A stretch of DNA of 60,687 nucleotides from Gaiellales bacterium (GCA_012719395.1 JAAYAL010000072.1:1-60687), one strand, 5' to 3'; shown: positions 1 to 9,421, counted from the first letter of the stretch. A program made the numbers and translations. Notes: generated by a model from the letters alone, not told the origin.

Positions 1-446
1 GAGGTGTAGCCTTCGGAGAGCGATTCGTACAGCGGGTAGCCGTGCAGCGTGAGCACGAGGGGCAGGCTGAAGCGATCCGCAACCACGCGCAGACCCGGAA
101 CCGAGTAGACGTCCTGCGCGTTGAGGACCTCCCACCCCCTGCCCGGTGGCTCGGTCTGGGCCTGCTGGGCCGCGTCTCGAGCCAGTTCCCGCTCCGCCAG
201 CCGGCTGATCACTTGCCCGCGCAACCAGGAAGCGTACACCATGCCCCAGCCACGCCGCGCCCGGTTCAGGGCGCCGGCCGGCCACACGATGCCCAGGTTG
301 CGCGCCGCCGCCGGGATCTTGGCCCCCAGATACAGCACGTGGGCCTCGTGGCCGATCTCGTTGAGGCCCCGACTCAGCATGTCGAGGTGGGTGGTGGTCC
401 CGCCCACCTGACCAACGTCGCGCATGGTGGGCAGCAGGATTCTCAT
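1..446 (-). CDS. Glycosyltransferase, GT4-like, N-terminal part (runs off the window)
   Basis: The reverse strand opens with ATG at 446 and stays open to base 1, so about 148 N-terminal residues are visible and the C-terminal half is outside the window. The protein starts MRILLPTMRDVGQVGGTTTH, the usual first beta strand and glycine loop of GT-B glycosyltransferases, followed by a helix ending in GHEAHVLYLG. The ATG overlaps the stop of the upstream gene by 4 nt, so it is the last visible gene of a leftward polysaccharide operon. Donor and acceptor sugars are unknown. The donor-binding domain with the E-x7-E motif lies in the missing part, so GT4 assignment rests on the N-terminal fold pattern and neighbours. 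Confidence 0.75.
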   Translation of the reverse strand, partial: MRILLPTMRDVGQVGGTTTHLDMLSRGLNEIGHEAHVLYLGAKIPAAARNLGIVWPAGALNRARRGWGMVYASWLRGQVISRLAERELARDAAQQAQTEPPGRGWEVLNAQDVYSVPGLRVVADRFSLPLVLTLHGYPLYESLSEGYT

Positions 447-1630
447 CGCGCACCCTCGGCCAAACCCTTGCGGACCAGCATGGCCTCCACCAGATCCGAG
501 ATGGCCTCCACGCGGTGGTCCCAACTGTTCTGCTCGGCCAACCGCACCCGGGCGGCCCGCTTCTCCGGCGAGTCCTCAGCCAACACGCGACGGATGACCT
601 CCGGGAAATCGGACGGCCCCGCAGCGATATCTATCTGGCCCCGGTACCGCTCCAGTTCCGGCAACCCGCTCACCACCACCGGTACCCCACCCGCCAGGTA
701 CTCGAACAGCTTGAGCGGGAAGATGTTGCGCGTGAGCTCACCGGTCTTGTAGGGAATGAGGGCCACATCCAGGCCCTTCACGTAGGCCGGCAACTCCGCC
801 ACCTGCTTGCGTCCCAGCAGGTGCACGTTGGGAAGTGAGCGCAGGGTGGCTTCGTCCACGTCACCCGGGCGAATGGGGCCAATGATGAGGACATTCCAGC
901 CGGGATCGGCTTGGGCGATGGCCTTGACAGCCTGGACGTCCAAGCGTTCATCGTGCACGCCGATCACACCGAGACGAGGCGCCGGATAACACGCGGCGTC
1001 GGCGGGCAGAGGCAGGGCCGGATCGAGCGCCTGCTTGAAATGCTCCACATCGCCCGCGTTGGGCACATGATAAACGTACGGGTTGGATCCCGCCCGGGCT
1101 GCGCGAAGATTGTCGGCCGTACAAACCACCAGATCCGCCCGGGCACAGAGCTCTTGGTCATATCTCCATACCACCTCTGGTGTCACAAAGCCGGGGAAGG
1201 CAGAATGCTCGTCCACGCAATGGTAGACCACGGCCGCCGGGTCCAAGTGGGGAAGGATGGAGACGGTCGCGGGCAGGTAGCTCCACAGAATGTAGTCGCG
1301 GAGCCCCAGACGCGGCAACGCCCAACGGATGTAGGAAGCCATGATGCGCTGGTTGACACGGTTGATCTGGGGACGCACGTTGCCGAAGGGTAGGACCGGG
1401 GGAGGCGTCAGCGTCCAAAGATCGAATTCCGCCCGGCGAAGGGTGGGGGGAACCGCCGCCCAGCGAGTCCAGCGCTCGGGGACCTTGAAAGGCGCCGCCA
1501 TGGTTACCGGCTCTTCCACGTAGAGCACGCGGTTGGTGGGGGCCAAGCGGTGCATGATCTGCTGCTTACTGGTCCAATGGGCCATGTAGTCCAGCGACGA
1601 CAGCACAACGATATCTCTTCCTCTCAACAC
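443..1630 (-). CDS. Glycosyltransferase (GT-B fold, TuaH-like)
   Basis: A protein of about 395 residues with a GT-B pattern. The N-terminal domain contains YILWSYLPATVSILPHLDP and VVYHCVDEHSAFPG, typical of the TuaH/teichuronic-acid type of transferases. The C-terminal domain contains RLGVIGVHDERLD, NVLIIGPI and a nucleotide-sugar segment FPLKLFEYLAGGVPVV. I chose GTG at 1630 because an AGGAG ribosome site lies 7 nt upstream and the stop of the preceding gene abuts it; an ATG at 1675 would overlap that gene by 44 nt. It overlaps the next gene by ATGA. It probably adds one sugar to a surface polysaccharide on the cytoplasmic face; the sugar is not predictable. Confidence 0.85.
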   Translation of the reverse strand: MLRGRDIVVLSSLDYMAHWTSKQQIMHRLAPTNRVLYVEEPVTMAAPFKVPERWTRWAAVPPTLRRAEFDLWTLTPPPVLPFGNVRPQINRVNQRIMASYIRWALPRLGLRDYILWSYLPATVSILPHLDPAAVVYHCVDEHSAFPGFVTPEVVWRYDQELCARADLVVCTADNLRAARAGSNPYVYHVPNAGDVEHFKQALDPALPLPADAACYPAPRLGVIGVHDERLDVQAVKAIAQADPGWNVLIIGPIRPGDVDEATLRSLPNVHLLGRKQVAELPAYVKGLDVALIPYKTGELTRNIFPLKLFEYLAGGVPVVVSGLPELERYRGQIDIAAGPSDFPEVIRRVLAEDSPEKRAARVRLAEQNSWDHRVEAISDLVEAMLVRKGLAEGAR

Positions 1631-1631
1631 C

Positions 1632-2828
1632 TCAGGCGCTCCTCTCACCCAGCATGCGCTCGTACACCCGGACATAGAGACAGGCGGCGTTACTCGGCAC
1701 GAAGTCCCGCGCCACCCGGGCCGCTCCCGCGAGGCCCATCTCCCGGCTGCGCTCCCTGTCCGTCAGGAGGGCCGCCGCGGCCGCGGCCAGGGCTTCCGGT
1801 GTGGCAGCCCCTTCCCTCCTCACCAAGATCCCCATCACACCCTGCTCCACCACCTCCGCCACACCACCCACATCCGTGGCCACCACCGGCAACCCCGTAG
1901 CCATGGCCTCCATGATGGAGAGCGGCAGCCCCTCGGAGACCGAAGTGAGCCAGTAGGCTGAGCAGCGGGCAAGAGCCGGCCATATGCTCTCCACGCGCCC
2001 GGTGAACGCCACCTGCCGCCCCAGGCCCATGGCGGCGGCTCGCGCCTCCAGCCTGGCCCGCTCCGGCCCGTCCCCCACGATAGCCACGCGCGCCTGGGGA
2101 AGCGCCTCCAGCAGAACGGCGGAAGCGTCCAGCATGAGATCGATGTCCTTGACGGGCACCATGCGCGCCACGGTTCCTATCCAGAGGGCGTCGGGGGTGT
2201 CTACGGCGCGCATCGCCGCGGGAAGACCGGCCACGGGCTCCAGAGACACACGGCCGGTGCCCATGTCTGTCAGGAGATCCCACTGTCGCCGATCCGGTCC
2301 GGGACGGGTGGGGTCCGGAGCCAGAGCCGGTCTGATCACCGGCATCCTGGCGGCCGGATAGCCCCGTCTCGCCAGACGCCTACGTAGGCTGGCGGATACA
2401 CAGATCAGCTGATCCACCATAGGCAGCGTGGCCATGTCCAGTGCCGTGTAGGCCGTGCCGCGGGCGGAACTCTGGTAGTCGTGCGCCAAGTCGGAGTGGA
2501 CGGTGGTGGCCAGCCTCCACGACGGGCGGAGCAAAGGGCGCAGCAGGCGCAGCGGGATGTTGGCCCGCGAGCCGTGCGTGTGCACGACGTCCCAGCGGGA
2601 ACCCTTGAGCACGCGAGGAATGCTCCCCAGCATGGAGGGGTCGAAGGCACTGTGAACGGGCACGACCTCCACGTCCAGCCCCCGCTCCGCTGCCTGGTCG
2701 GCCAAGCCCCCGCCCCCGATGCACAGCAAGCGCAGCTCCACGTGGCTGCGCAGAGCCTCAAGCAGGGGAAGCAGATGGGTCATCACACCGCCGGTGTCCC
2801 CCCCTCCAATGACATGAACTATCCTCAC
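1632..2828 (-). CDS. Glycosyltransferase family 4
   Basis: A 398-residue GT-B retaining glycosyltransferase. The N-terminus MRIVHVIGGGDTGGVMTHLL carries the Gly-rich acceptor-domain loop, and WDVVHTHGSRANIPLRLL is the typical second motif. The donor domain starts near residue 215 (IGTVARMVPVKDIDLML) and ends with the E-x7-E signature in SEGLPLSIMEAMATGLPVVA, followed by TDVGGVAEVV. The start overlaps the upstream O-antigen ligase stop by 4 nt, and the two downstream genes are also glycosyltransferases, so all are likely co-translated for one glycan repeat. Substrates are not determinable from sequence. Confidence 0.92.
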   Translation of the reverse strand: MRIVHVIGGGDTGGVMTHLLPLLEALRSHVELRLLCIGGGGLADQAAERGLDVEVVPVHSAFDPSMLGSIPRVLKGSRWDVVHTHGSRANIPLRLLRPLLRPSWRLATTVHSDLAHDYQSSARGTAYTALDMATLPMVDQLICVSASLRRRLARRGYPAARMPVIRPALAPDPTRPGPDRRQWDLLTDMGTGRVSLEPVAGLPAAMRAVDTPDALWIGTVARMVPVKDIDLMLDASAVLLEALPQARVAIVGDGPERARLEARAAAMGLGRQVAFTGRVESIWPALARCSAYWLTSVSEGLPLSIMEAMATGLPVVATDVGGVAEVVEQGVMGILVRREGAATPEALAAAAAALLTDRERSREMGLAGAARVARDFVPSNAACLYVRVYERMLGERSA

Positions 2829-4852
2829 ATACTCCCTCCAGCCGTGTCCGCCCTCAGCCGCAGAGACACTGCCGATACCGGCCTTAGATCCCGGGCCAGC
2901 GGCAGCTCTGCCGCCGGCTCATCGGCGCAAGGAAGAGAGGACGCCAACCCGGCGAGGAACCAGAATCCTGCACCAACCGCCAGCGTCTCCCAAGAGCTCG
3001 TGAAGACGGCGGCAACCGTCACCGCCACGAACGCACCGAAGGCTCCAGCGCCCACCGACCGGAAGAACGGATCCTTCTGGGCCCGCCACGCGGCCACAAT
3101 GCCCTTGGCGACGCGGGTCAGCATCCACAGGAAGACCAGAAGGAGTGGCAGCCCTCCCTCCGCTAGAAGTTGCAGGTAGAAGTTGTCAATCCACAGCCGC
3201 GAGTAGCCGGCGGTGACGGCACTGGTCCCGCCCAGTGTCCCCAAGCCCACGCCCCACCAGGGGTGATCGGCCAGCCGATGCAGCGCGATCTTCCACACGT
3301 ACAGGCGCCCGTTCGCCTGGCTCAGCGTCAGGTAGTAGCTGCTGAAGCCGAAAAGCACACGGTCGATGAACTTCTGCGGCATGACGATGAGGCCCGCCAC
3401 CGTCAGCACCGCCAGGCGCCCGATCCAGTGACGAAAGGCCAGCAACACCATAGCCGCTACCCCCGCCGCCAGGCCGAAATACGAGCCCCGGCTGAAAGTG
3501 ACAGCAAGGGCCGCCAGCAACACCACCGTCACGCCGGCGGCCGTCACACGCCAGCGGCGGCGGATGTGCGACAGCGCCAAGGCCGCCGAGAGCAGCGTGC
3601 CCAGCAACAGGTAGTTGCCCAACCCGTTGGGGTTCTCCACTATGGAGTAGGCGCGCGTCCCGATGTCCTCGTGCGTGTCCACCCAGCCGGCAGGCATGGG
3701 AGCGCCGCTGACGTACTGATAGAGACCGTGCAAAGCCATCAGCACACAACCGGCCAGGAACACCGTCACTGCCGCCTTGACCCACCGCCTCTCTTTGGGG
3801 CACCAGGCGGCGGCGAGGTAGAAGAGGAACGGCTGAAAGGTAATACGGAGGGCGAACTGGGCCACGTTGTCCGGCACCTGATTGACCACCAGCGACGCCG
3901 CGGCCAGCACGACCCCCACCACCAGGGGGAGCAGCGCGGGAACGGAACGGAGAGATGAGCGCCCCAGGACCACGGCCGAGAACAGGACGGCCAGCAGAGC
4001 GCCCAGCAGCAAGGCTTCATCCCAGTATCCGCCTAGACCGGGGCCCAAGACGCGGCGCACCGCCCAGTCCACCCAGGGGAAGGCGGCCAACAGAGGCAAC
4101 AGCGCCTCCGGTCGATAGAGCAAGAACACGCCGCCGACCGCCAATGCCACCAAGGCCCACATCAACAACGCCCCTGCGCCGTTCCGGGACGTCACGTAGG
4201 CCATGAGGGCGGCGGCGCCCAGCGCCGCCGCCGCGCTCACCCCCAGGCCGCGGGCCGACTCCCCACTCATCACCCCGGATGACGTCCCCAAGAAACCCAC
4301 CTTCTGAGCCAGGCGCCCGCATAGGGAGGCCCGCGCCGCGCTGGGGAAAGCAGCCAACCCGGCCAGGCCCAAGCCGGCCAGGAGCAGCAGCCCAGCCGCC
4401 AACACGGTCAGCCATTCCCCACCTCTGAGCGCACCTACCGCCCACGCACCCGTGGTGCCTATCAGTCCCCCGCCCGCCGGCACCAGCCACCGACCTCCCG
4501 CCAGCCGTGAGCCATCCCAGGAGGCGCCCAGGACCCGCAGACCCCGGCCGAGCCAGGAATGCCCCAGCAGCGCGTGAAGAAAGTGGAACAAGCGGGTGAG
4601 CACACTCACGGCACGCGTTTCGCCGGCCGCAGCGGGTGGAGACCCGCCGGGGACAAGACCACCTTGGGTGGAAAGGAGAGTGAGCCGACTGCGATCTGTG
4701 GAAAGGAGCCGACTGCCCCCGAACCACGGCCCCATCCCGCGCAGCAACCCGCACGCCAGCCGCCGGCTTCCCGATACGCTCCAGGAGCGACTGAAGACCC
4801 GGCCTGCGGTCTCAGCGGCGCGCCCCGCCATCGAGACCGTCCAGATACTCAA
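2825..4852 (-). CDS. O-antigen ligase/polymerase-like integral membrane protein
   Basis: A 675-residue protein made largely of hydrophobic helices (about a dozen by eye). Signature stretches of the O-antigen ligase/Wzy superfamily are present in the C-terminal half: ENPNGLGNYLLLGTLLS, VTFSRGSYFGLAAGVAA, HPWWGVGLGTLGGTSA and IDNFYLQLLAEGGLPLLL. Members polymerise or transfer undecaprenyl-linked glycans at the outer face of the cytoplasmic membrane. The roughly 110-residue basic N-terminal region before the first clear helices is longer than usual. Start and stop both overlap neighbours by 4 nt. Ligase and polymerase roles cannot be separated by sequence alone; with no sign of an outer membrane, polymerase or attachment of a wall glycan is more likely. 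Confidence 0.85.
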   Translation of the reverse strand: MSIWTVSMAGRAAETAGRVFSRSWSVSGSRRLACGLLRGMGPWFGGSRLLSTDRSRLTLLSTQGGLVPGGSPPAAAGETRAVSVLTRLFHFLHALLGHSWLGRGLRVLGASWDGSRLAGGRWLVPAGGGLIGTTGAWAVGALRGGEWLTVLAAGLLLLAGLGLAGLAAFPSAARASLCGRLAQKVGFLGTSSGVMSGESARGLGVSAAAALGAAALMAYVTSRNGAGALLMWALVALAVGGVFLLYRPEALLPLLAAFPWVDWAVRRVLGPGLGGYWDEALLLGALLAVLFSAVVLGRSSLRSVPALLPLVVGVVLAAASLVVNQVPDNVAQFALRITFQPFLFYLAAAWCPKERRWVKAAVTVFLAGCVLMALHGLYQYVSGAPMPAGWVDTHEDIGTRAYSIVENPNGLGNYLLLGTLLSAALALSHIRRRWRVTAAGVTVVLLAALAVTFSRGSYFGLAAGVAAMVLLAFRHWIGRLAVLTVAGLIVMPQKFIDRVLFGFSSYYLTLSQANGRLYVWKIALHRLADHPWWGVGLGTLGGTSAVTAGYSRLWIDNFYLQLLAEGGLPLLLVFLWMLTRVAKGIVAAWRAQKDPFFRSVGAGAFGAFVAVTVAAVFTSSWETLAVGAGFWFLAGLASSLPCADEPAAELPLARDLRPVSAVSLRLRADTAGGSM

Positions 4853-5361
4853 GACTCGACCACCTCGATCCCCATGATGACGGTCTTGATGTCAAAGCCT
4901 TGCCCATGGACGGCCAATGCCTTGCCCACGCGCAACGTGACCCCACCCACAACGTAGGATTCAGGCAGAGCCTGTCCCACTCCCTGGATTGTGATGGACA
5001 CGTCTGAATAGATCTCCGAAGCCCCCTTCTCCACGAGGTCACCGGCCGGGGGCGCCGGGGCATCAACGGGAAGCTCGCGTATCACATCCAAGGGTGTGGG
5101 CGTCACAGTCACAGATTCGATCTGCCCCAGTAGGGCGCCGCCCTCATCGTACACATCCTTCCCCTCGTCCAGAACCGACACGGTGGGAAAACGAACCTTC
5201 TCCATGGCCAAGGTGGTGACGATGGGCACCTCGGCAGCCGCCGGCTGTGAGAAGCGCACGAAAGCAAGGAGCACCAGAGCAACCACCACCAGGATGATCA
5301 CCACATCCACAAGGCTGACTTTGCCGAGAAACCGGCCCTGCTTGTCTACAATTGAACTCAT
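4849..5361 (-). CDS. DUF4330-type membrane-anchored protein
   Basis: About 170 residues. The N-terminus MSSIVDKQGRFLGKVSLVDV is followed by one transmembrane helix (VVIILVVVALVLLAFVRF) and an extracytoplasmic beta-rich domain with GQIESVTV and DVSITIQGVGQ. This layout matches DUF4330 proteins, which commonly sit beside polysaccharide export or polymerisation genes; their function is unknown. I chose ATG 5361, not the ATG at 5406, because GGAGAG precedes it at normal spacing and the family starts directly with the short cytoplasmic segment. It is first in the leftward polysaccharide operon and overlaps the O-antigen ligase start by ATGA. Confidence 0.75.
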   Translation of the reverse strand: MSSIVDKQGRFLGKVSLVDVVIILVVVALVLLAFVRFSQPAAAEVPIVTTLAMEKVRFPTVSVLDEGKDVYDEGGALLGQIESVTVTPTPLDVIRELPVDAPAPPAGDLVEKGASEIYSDVSITIQGVGQALPESYVVGGVTLRVGKALAVHGQGFDIKTVIMGIEVVES

Positions 5362-5436
5362 GCGGACTCTCCGTTGGCACGCGGAACGCGGATAATGGAG
5401 GCCCAAGGATTCTAGCCCAGACGGAAGACAGGAGCC

Positions 5437-6603
5437 ATGCGCACTCTCTTTATCACCTTCGGAACACGGCCGGAAGCCATCAAGATGGCTCCTGTTGTCA
5501 AGGAGTTATCGCGAAGGGAACGATTCCGGGTCATCACCTGTGTCACCGCCCAACACCGGGAGATGCTGGACCAGGTCATCGAGACCTTCGGCATCCCCGT
5601 GGACTACGACTTGGATATCATGCGCCAGAGCCAGTCGCTCACCCATGTCACCACTGCAGTCCTGCAAGGGCTGGAGCCGCTGCTGGAAACGGAGCAGCCG
5701 CATATGGTCCTGGTGCACGGTGACACCACCACCACCTTCGCCGCAGCGGTGGCCGCCTTCTACCGCCAGATACCGGTGGCCCATGTAGAGGCCGGCTTGC
5801 GTACCGATAGCATCTACAATCCCTATCCTGAGGAGGCCAACCGCCGGCTGACGGACCGGCTGGCCGAGACCCTCCTGGCACCCACCGAGGCCGCCCGCCA
5901 GGCTCTGCTGGCCGAAGGGGCTCCCACCCAGAACATCATCGTCACCGGGAACACGGTGATTGACGCGTTGCTGGAGACGGCGGACACTCCGCTGCCGGAG
6001 TACGAGCCCCAGTTGCTGGCCGGCCTGACCAGACCCGGCCCTAAGGTGTTGGTGACGGTCCACCGCAGGGAGAGCTGGGGCATGCCCATGCAGTCCATAG
6101 CCCGCGCCATAGCCGCCAGTTGCCGCCGACACGAGGATCTCACCTTCATCTTCCCCATCCACCTCAACCCAGTGGTCCGCCAGACCTTCCGCTCCATACT
6201 TGGCACCGAGCCGGGGGTGGTCTTCGTCGAACCGCAGCCCTACCGCGCCTTCGTGCACCTGATGAAGGCCGTGGATCTTGTCATCACGGACTCGGGGGGA
6301 ATCCAGGAAGAGGCTCCCGCCCTGGGCAAGCCGGTGCTGGTCATGCGTGATGTCACCGAGCGACCCGAGGGGTTGGAAGCAGGCACGGCGCGGCTGGTAG
6401 GTACTGATTCCCGTGCCATTGAGGAGTCCATCAGCGAGCTGATCACGGATCGGCCCGCCTACGAGGCCATGGCCAACGCCGTGAGTCCCTATGGCGACGG
6501 GAAGGCAGCAGTCAGGATTGCCGATCATTTGGAGCACTTCTTCGGCTTCCGCGCAGAGCCGGCGGAGGAGTTCATCTACACGCCCTGGCCCACGGAAGCC
6601 TGA
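5437..6603 (+). CDS. wecB: UDP-N-acetylglucosamine 2-epimerase (non-hydrolysing)
   Basis: A 388-residue enzyme converting UDP-GlcNAc to UDP-ManNAc in the cytoplasm, supplying ManNAc for cell-wall glycans. Characteristic motifs appear in order: TFGTRPEAIKMAPVV at the N-terminus, VHGDTTTTFAAAVAAFY, HVEAGLRT, YPEEANRRLTD, VTVHRRESWG and DSGGIQEEAPALGKPVLV followed by TERPEG. Length is normal for the family. An AGGAG precedes the ATG. It is transcribed divergently from the polysaccharide operon, which fits a role in providing its precursor. Confidence 0.96.
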   Translation: MRTLFITFGTRPEAIKMAPVVKELSRRERFRVITCVTAQHREMLDQVIETFGIPVDYDLDIMRQSQSLTHVTTAVLQGLEPLLETEQPHMVLVHGDTTTTFAAAVAAFYRQIPVAHVEAGLRTDSIYNPYPEEANRRLTDRLAETLLAPTEAARQALLAEGAPTQNIIVTGNTVIDALLETADTPLPEYEPQLLAGLTRPGPKVLVTVHRRESWGMPMQSIARAIAASCRRHEDLTFIFPIHLNPVVRQTFRSILGTEPGVVFVEPQPYRAFVHLMKAVDLVITDSGGIQEEAPALGKPVLVMRDVTERPEGLEAGTARLVGTDSRAIEESISELITDRPAYEAMANAVSPYGDGKAAVRIADHLEHFFGFRAEPAEEFIYTPWPTEA

Positions 6604-6707
6604 GCCGGGAAAACCCCGGAAGCGCCGACCTCCTCAGCGGTGGCCGCGACGACCGCCGGGGCAGCACGACCCCGAGCGCAGCACAGGGGCGTGCTTCGGG
6701 CCCATTC

Positions 6708-7541
6708 TTACGACCGCTGCCCAGCTTGTCCACGGGCGATGAGGCCCGCGGCCGCCCCCGCCCCTACACCGTTATCAATGTTGACTGCCACCAACCCTGG
6801 AGTGCATGTCTGCAAGATGGACAGCAGTGCCGCCGTACCGGCCCCGCCCATGCCGTAGCCGGTGGAAGTGGGAAGCCCTATTACCGGGATATCCACCAGC
6901 CCGGCCACCACGGAGGGAAGTGCCCCTTCCATGCCCGCCGCCACCACCAAGACCTGTACCCCTTCGGCGACCATGTCCGCCAACGGCTCAAGCAGGCGGT
7001 GCACCCCCGCCACACCCACGTCGTGCGCACGAAGCACGCGGCAGCCCATATGCGTGGCCACCATCCCGGCTTCCTCCGCCGCCGACACGTCGGCCGTGCC
7101 GGCGCTGATGATCCCCACCACCCCCCGACCACTGGGCGGAACATAGCCAGCCGCGGCCGCTACCAGGGTGCCCGCCTGCTCGTGATAGGTACAGACGGCC
7201 GCCGTTGGGTTCTCTGCAACCGGCGCCCCGCCCAGCGCTCTCTCCACCAGCGCGGCACGGGCCGGAGTCACTCTGGCCGCCAGCGCCACCCCGCCGTCTC
7301 CCACGAAGGCCTGCACGATGGCCACGAAGGCCTCGTCCGATTTCCCGGGGGAGAAGATGACCTCGGGCACCCCTTTGCGCGTGGCGCGACCCAGATCCAA
7401 CCGGGCGAAATCATCCAATTGGTGAATCTGCAGTAGCGGAAAGAGAGAAAGGGCCTGGTCCACCGACATGGCACCGGTGCGAACCCCCTCCAGAAGCGAC
7501 CGCACATCCGAAAACCCACCCGTGCGGCCCGGCATGCTCAT
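6708..7541 (-). CDS. larB: LarB, nickel-pincer cofactor biosynthesis carboxylase
   Basis: A 277-residue protein with the PurE-like domain of LarB, which carboxylates the pyridinium ring of nicotinic acid adenine dinucleotide in the first step of nickel-pincer cofactor synthesis. Visible motifs are GRGVVGIISAGTADVSAAEEA, CRVLRAHDVGVAGVHRLL, VLVVAAGMEGALPSVVAGL, PVIGLPTSTGYG and NIDNGVGAG. The Gly/Ala-rich C-terminus is typical. larC and larE are not in the window. The start overlaps the end of the D-Ala-D-Ala ligase gene by ATGA, implying co-translation. Family assignment is firm; whether the cofactor is made depends on genes outside the window. Confidence 0.93.
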   Translation of the reverse strand: MSMPGRTGGFSDVRSLLEGVRTGAMSVDQALSLFPLLQIHQLDDFARLDLGRATRKGVPEVIFSPGKSDEAFVAIVQAFVGDGGVALAARVTPARAALVERALGGAPVAENPTAAVCTYHEQAGTLVAAAAGYVPPSGRGVVGIISAGTADVSAAEEAGMVATHMGCRVLRAHDVGVAGVHRLLEPLADMVAEGVQVLVVAAGMEGALPSVVAGLVDIPVIGLPTSTGYGMGGAGTAALLSILQTCTPGLVAVNIDNGVGAGAAAGLIARGQAGQRS

Positions 7542-8512
7542 GTCTCTGCGGATGGGCCGCCGAGGAAGTCAGCGTCCAAGGCAGCCGTGTCCAGGATCAT
7601 CTCCACCAGTTCATCGTAGGAGATGCCCGCGTGGCGCGCCTGGGCCGGTAGGTCGGAGAGATCAGTCATGCCCGGCAACGTGTTGACCTCCGTGAACTGG
7701 GGCACACCCTCCTCATCCACCATGAAATCCACGCGCGCATAGCCGCGGCATCCCACGGCCTGGAACGCGAGACAGGCGTACTCCCCGGCAGCCGCGTAAG
7801 TGGCTGACTCCAGCCGAGCCGGGATGATGAACTCCGTCATGCCGTGTGTGTACTTCGCCTCGTAGTCATAGAACTCGTTCTTCGGCACCAGTTCCAGGAT
7901 GGGCAGAGATATCACGCCGTCGGCGCCCTCGACCACCCCCACCGTGATCTCCTTACCCGGGACGAAACGCTCAATCATGATGCTTCCAAAGCAGTCCGCA
8001 GCCTCGCGGAGCACCCCCGGCAACTCCTCCGGCACGGTCACCTTGGCCACGCCCACGCTGGAGCCCTCCTGCACAGGCTTCACGATCACGGGGAGCCCGA
8101 TTCCTGCGCCGCATCTCCGGGCGATGGCCTCAACATCGTCGCCCCGCCGGTAATCTATCCAGTCCGGAGTGGGCACGCCACTCTGCCGGCACACCTTCTT
8201 GCATGCCACCTTGTGCATAGCCAGAGCCGATGCCAGCACTCCCGACCCCGTGTAAGGCACAGCCAGCATCTCCAGGAGCCCTTGGACGGTGCCGTCCTCC
8301 CCGTAGCGCCCGTGAAGGGCCAGGAAGGCCACGTCCACTTGCGACTCTCGAAGTCGGCAGGCCACGTCCCGGCCTACATCTACACCCACGGCTTCATAGC
8401 CCAAACGGCGCAGCGCCTGCAGGCAGTTGGCACCCGAGCGCAGGGACACCTCTCGCTCGGAGGAAAGGCCTCCCAGCAGCACACCGATCTTCTTGTCACG
8501 AAATCTCGCCAC
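7538..8512 (-). CDS. ddl: D-alanine--D-alanine ligase
   Basis: A 324-residue ATP-grasp enzyme joining two D-alanines for peptidoglycan precursors. The N-terminal domain has the substrate glutamate motif GLSSEREVSLRSG and LALHGRYGEDGTVQGLLE followed by PYTGSGVLASALAMHK. The ATP-grasp part has LPVIVKPVQEGSSVGVAKV and the metal-binding end VDFMVDEEGVPQFTEVNTLP. The start is a GTG with an AGGGG upstream. It is followed by larB with a 4-nt overlap, an unexpected partner. Length is within the family range (300-370). Confidence 0.95.
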   Translation of the reverse strand: MARFRDKKIGVLLGGLSSEREVSLRSGANCLQALRRLGYEAVGVDVGRDVACRLRESQVDVAFLALHGRYGEDGTVQGLLEMLAVPYTGSGVLASALAMHKVACKKVCRQSGVPTPDWIDYRRGDDVEAIARRCGAGIGLPVIVKPVQEGSSVGVAKVTVPEELPGVLREAADCFGSIMIERFVPGKEITVGVVEGADGVISLPILELVPKNEFYDYEAKYTHGMTEFIIPARLESATYAAAGEYACLAFQAVGCRGYARVDFMVDEEGVPQFTEVNTLPGMTDLSDLPAQARHAGISYDELVEMILDTAALDADFLGGPSAET

Positions 8513-8569
8513 AGCCGTACCCCTGGAAGGGACTGTAGCACAGGGGATGTGGGGCGCGCGACGGGAGCG

Positions 8570-9421
8570 CTACGAGGTGGCCAAGCGGGAGCCGGCGGCG
8601 GCGACCGGCCGCATGGCCACGTGTTGCCCCACCTCGGCCGCCCGGCGATCGGCAGCGAGAAGAAGGTCCTTGGGGGAGAGCCCGTCAAGCGGATAGGAGG
8701 AATAGCCCACCAGAGCTTCCAGCTTCTGCCCGTTCACGAGCCTTGCATTGGCCGCCTTCCGGGCCCTGGCCGCCACCGGCCCCGCTTCCTCCAGAGCCTG
8801 GCCCACCAAGATGAATGCGATGCGGTCCTCAGTGATGTGGTACCCGCGCGCGCCGGCACCCGCCTCGCGCTGGACCCGCCGGCTGAGCGCTCCCAACACC
8901 TGCCCGGCCGCCTCGGCCCCCATTAGGACCCGAACCTCCTGATAGCGCTGCAGTCGCACGACCAGCAGGCCAAAGGACTCCACCCGCTGCACGTAGAGCC
9001 CGCGCAGTTCCTCGACGAAGGCGGTACGCGACATGTGACCAGTGGAATCAGTCTCCAGCTCGACCGCCTTGCGCAGGCCCTTCTCCACGCGACCTTCCCT
9101 CCCCGCGGCTCCGGCAGATCGAATCGATGCCGCCAACCCGGCACACCAAAGAATCGACAGCGGCACGACCAGCCAGAATGATGCGCCCCACACCAGCAAC
9201 GGCATCACCAAGGCCGCGTCGAAAAGACACAGGAGATAACCGAGAGAGGCGTCATTCGGGAAGACAACCGTGAGACGCAATGACCACAGCGAGTAGGCCA
9301 CCAGCAGAACCGAGTAGAGAGCAACAAGAGCGCCTACTCTGAAACCGAAGGCCGGGGGACCGAGAACCGCCAGCAGGCCGAATACCACGATCCGGTACTT
9401 GGCTTTTTGACGTTCCGGCAT
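8570..9421 (-). CDS. Membrane protein with a degenerate GGDEF-like domain
   Basis: A 283-residue protein. The first 105 residues form about four hydrophobic helices; the remainder resembles a diguanylate cyclase fold: an entry segment TGHMSRTAFVEEL, then FGLLVVRLQRYQEVR, a helix with QVLGALSRRVQREA, and DLLLAADRRAAEVGQ near the end. Where the catalytic GG[DE]EF turn should be the sequence reads ITEDRIAFIL, so cyclic-di-GMP synthesis is not expected. It could be a signalling or scaffold remnant of the GGDEF superfamily. It has its own upstream promoter-like element (9468-9496). Function unknown; the domain call is by hand alignment. Confidence 0.6.
   Translation of the reverse strand: MPERQKAKYRIVVFGLLAVLGPPAFGFRVGALVALYSVLLVAYSLWSLRLTVVFPNDASLGYLLCLFDAALVMPLLVWGASFWLVVPLSILWCAGLAASIRSAGAAGREGRVEKGLRKAVELETDSTGHMSRTAFVEELRGLYVQRVESFGLLVVRLQRYQEVRVLMGAEAAGQVLGALSRRVQREAGAGARGYHITEDRIAFILVGQALEEAGPVAARARKAANARLVNGQKLEALVGYSSYPLDGLSPKDLLLAADRRAAEVGQHVAMRPVAAAGSRLATS

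Noticed and set aside
6604-6707. Hairpin CCGGG/CCCGG after wecB as terminator
   Set aside because: The stem is only 5 bp and no T-tract follows; not strong enough to annotate.
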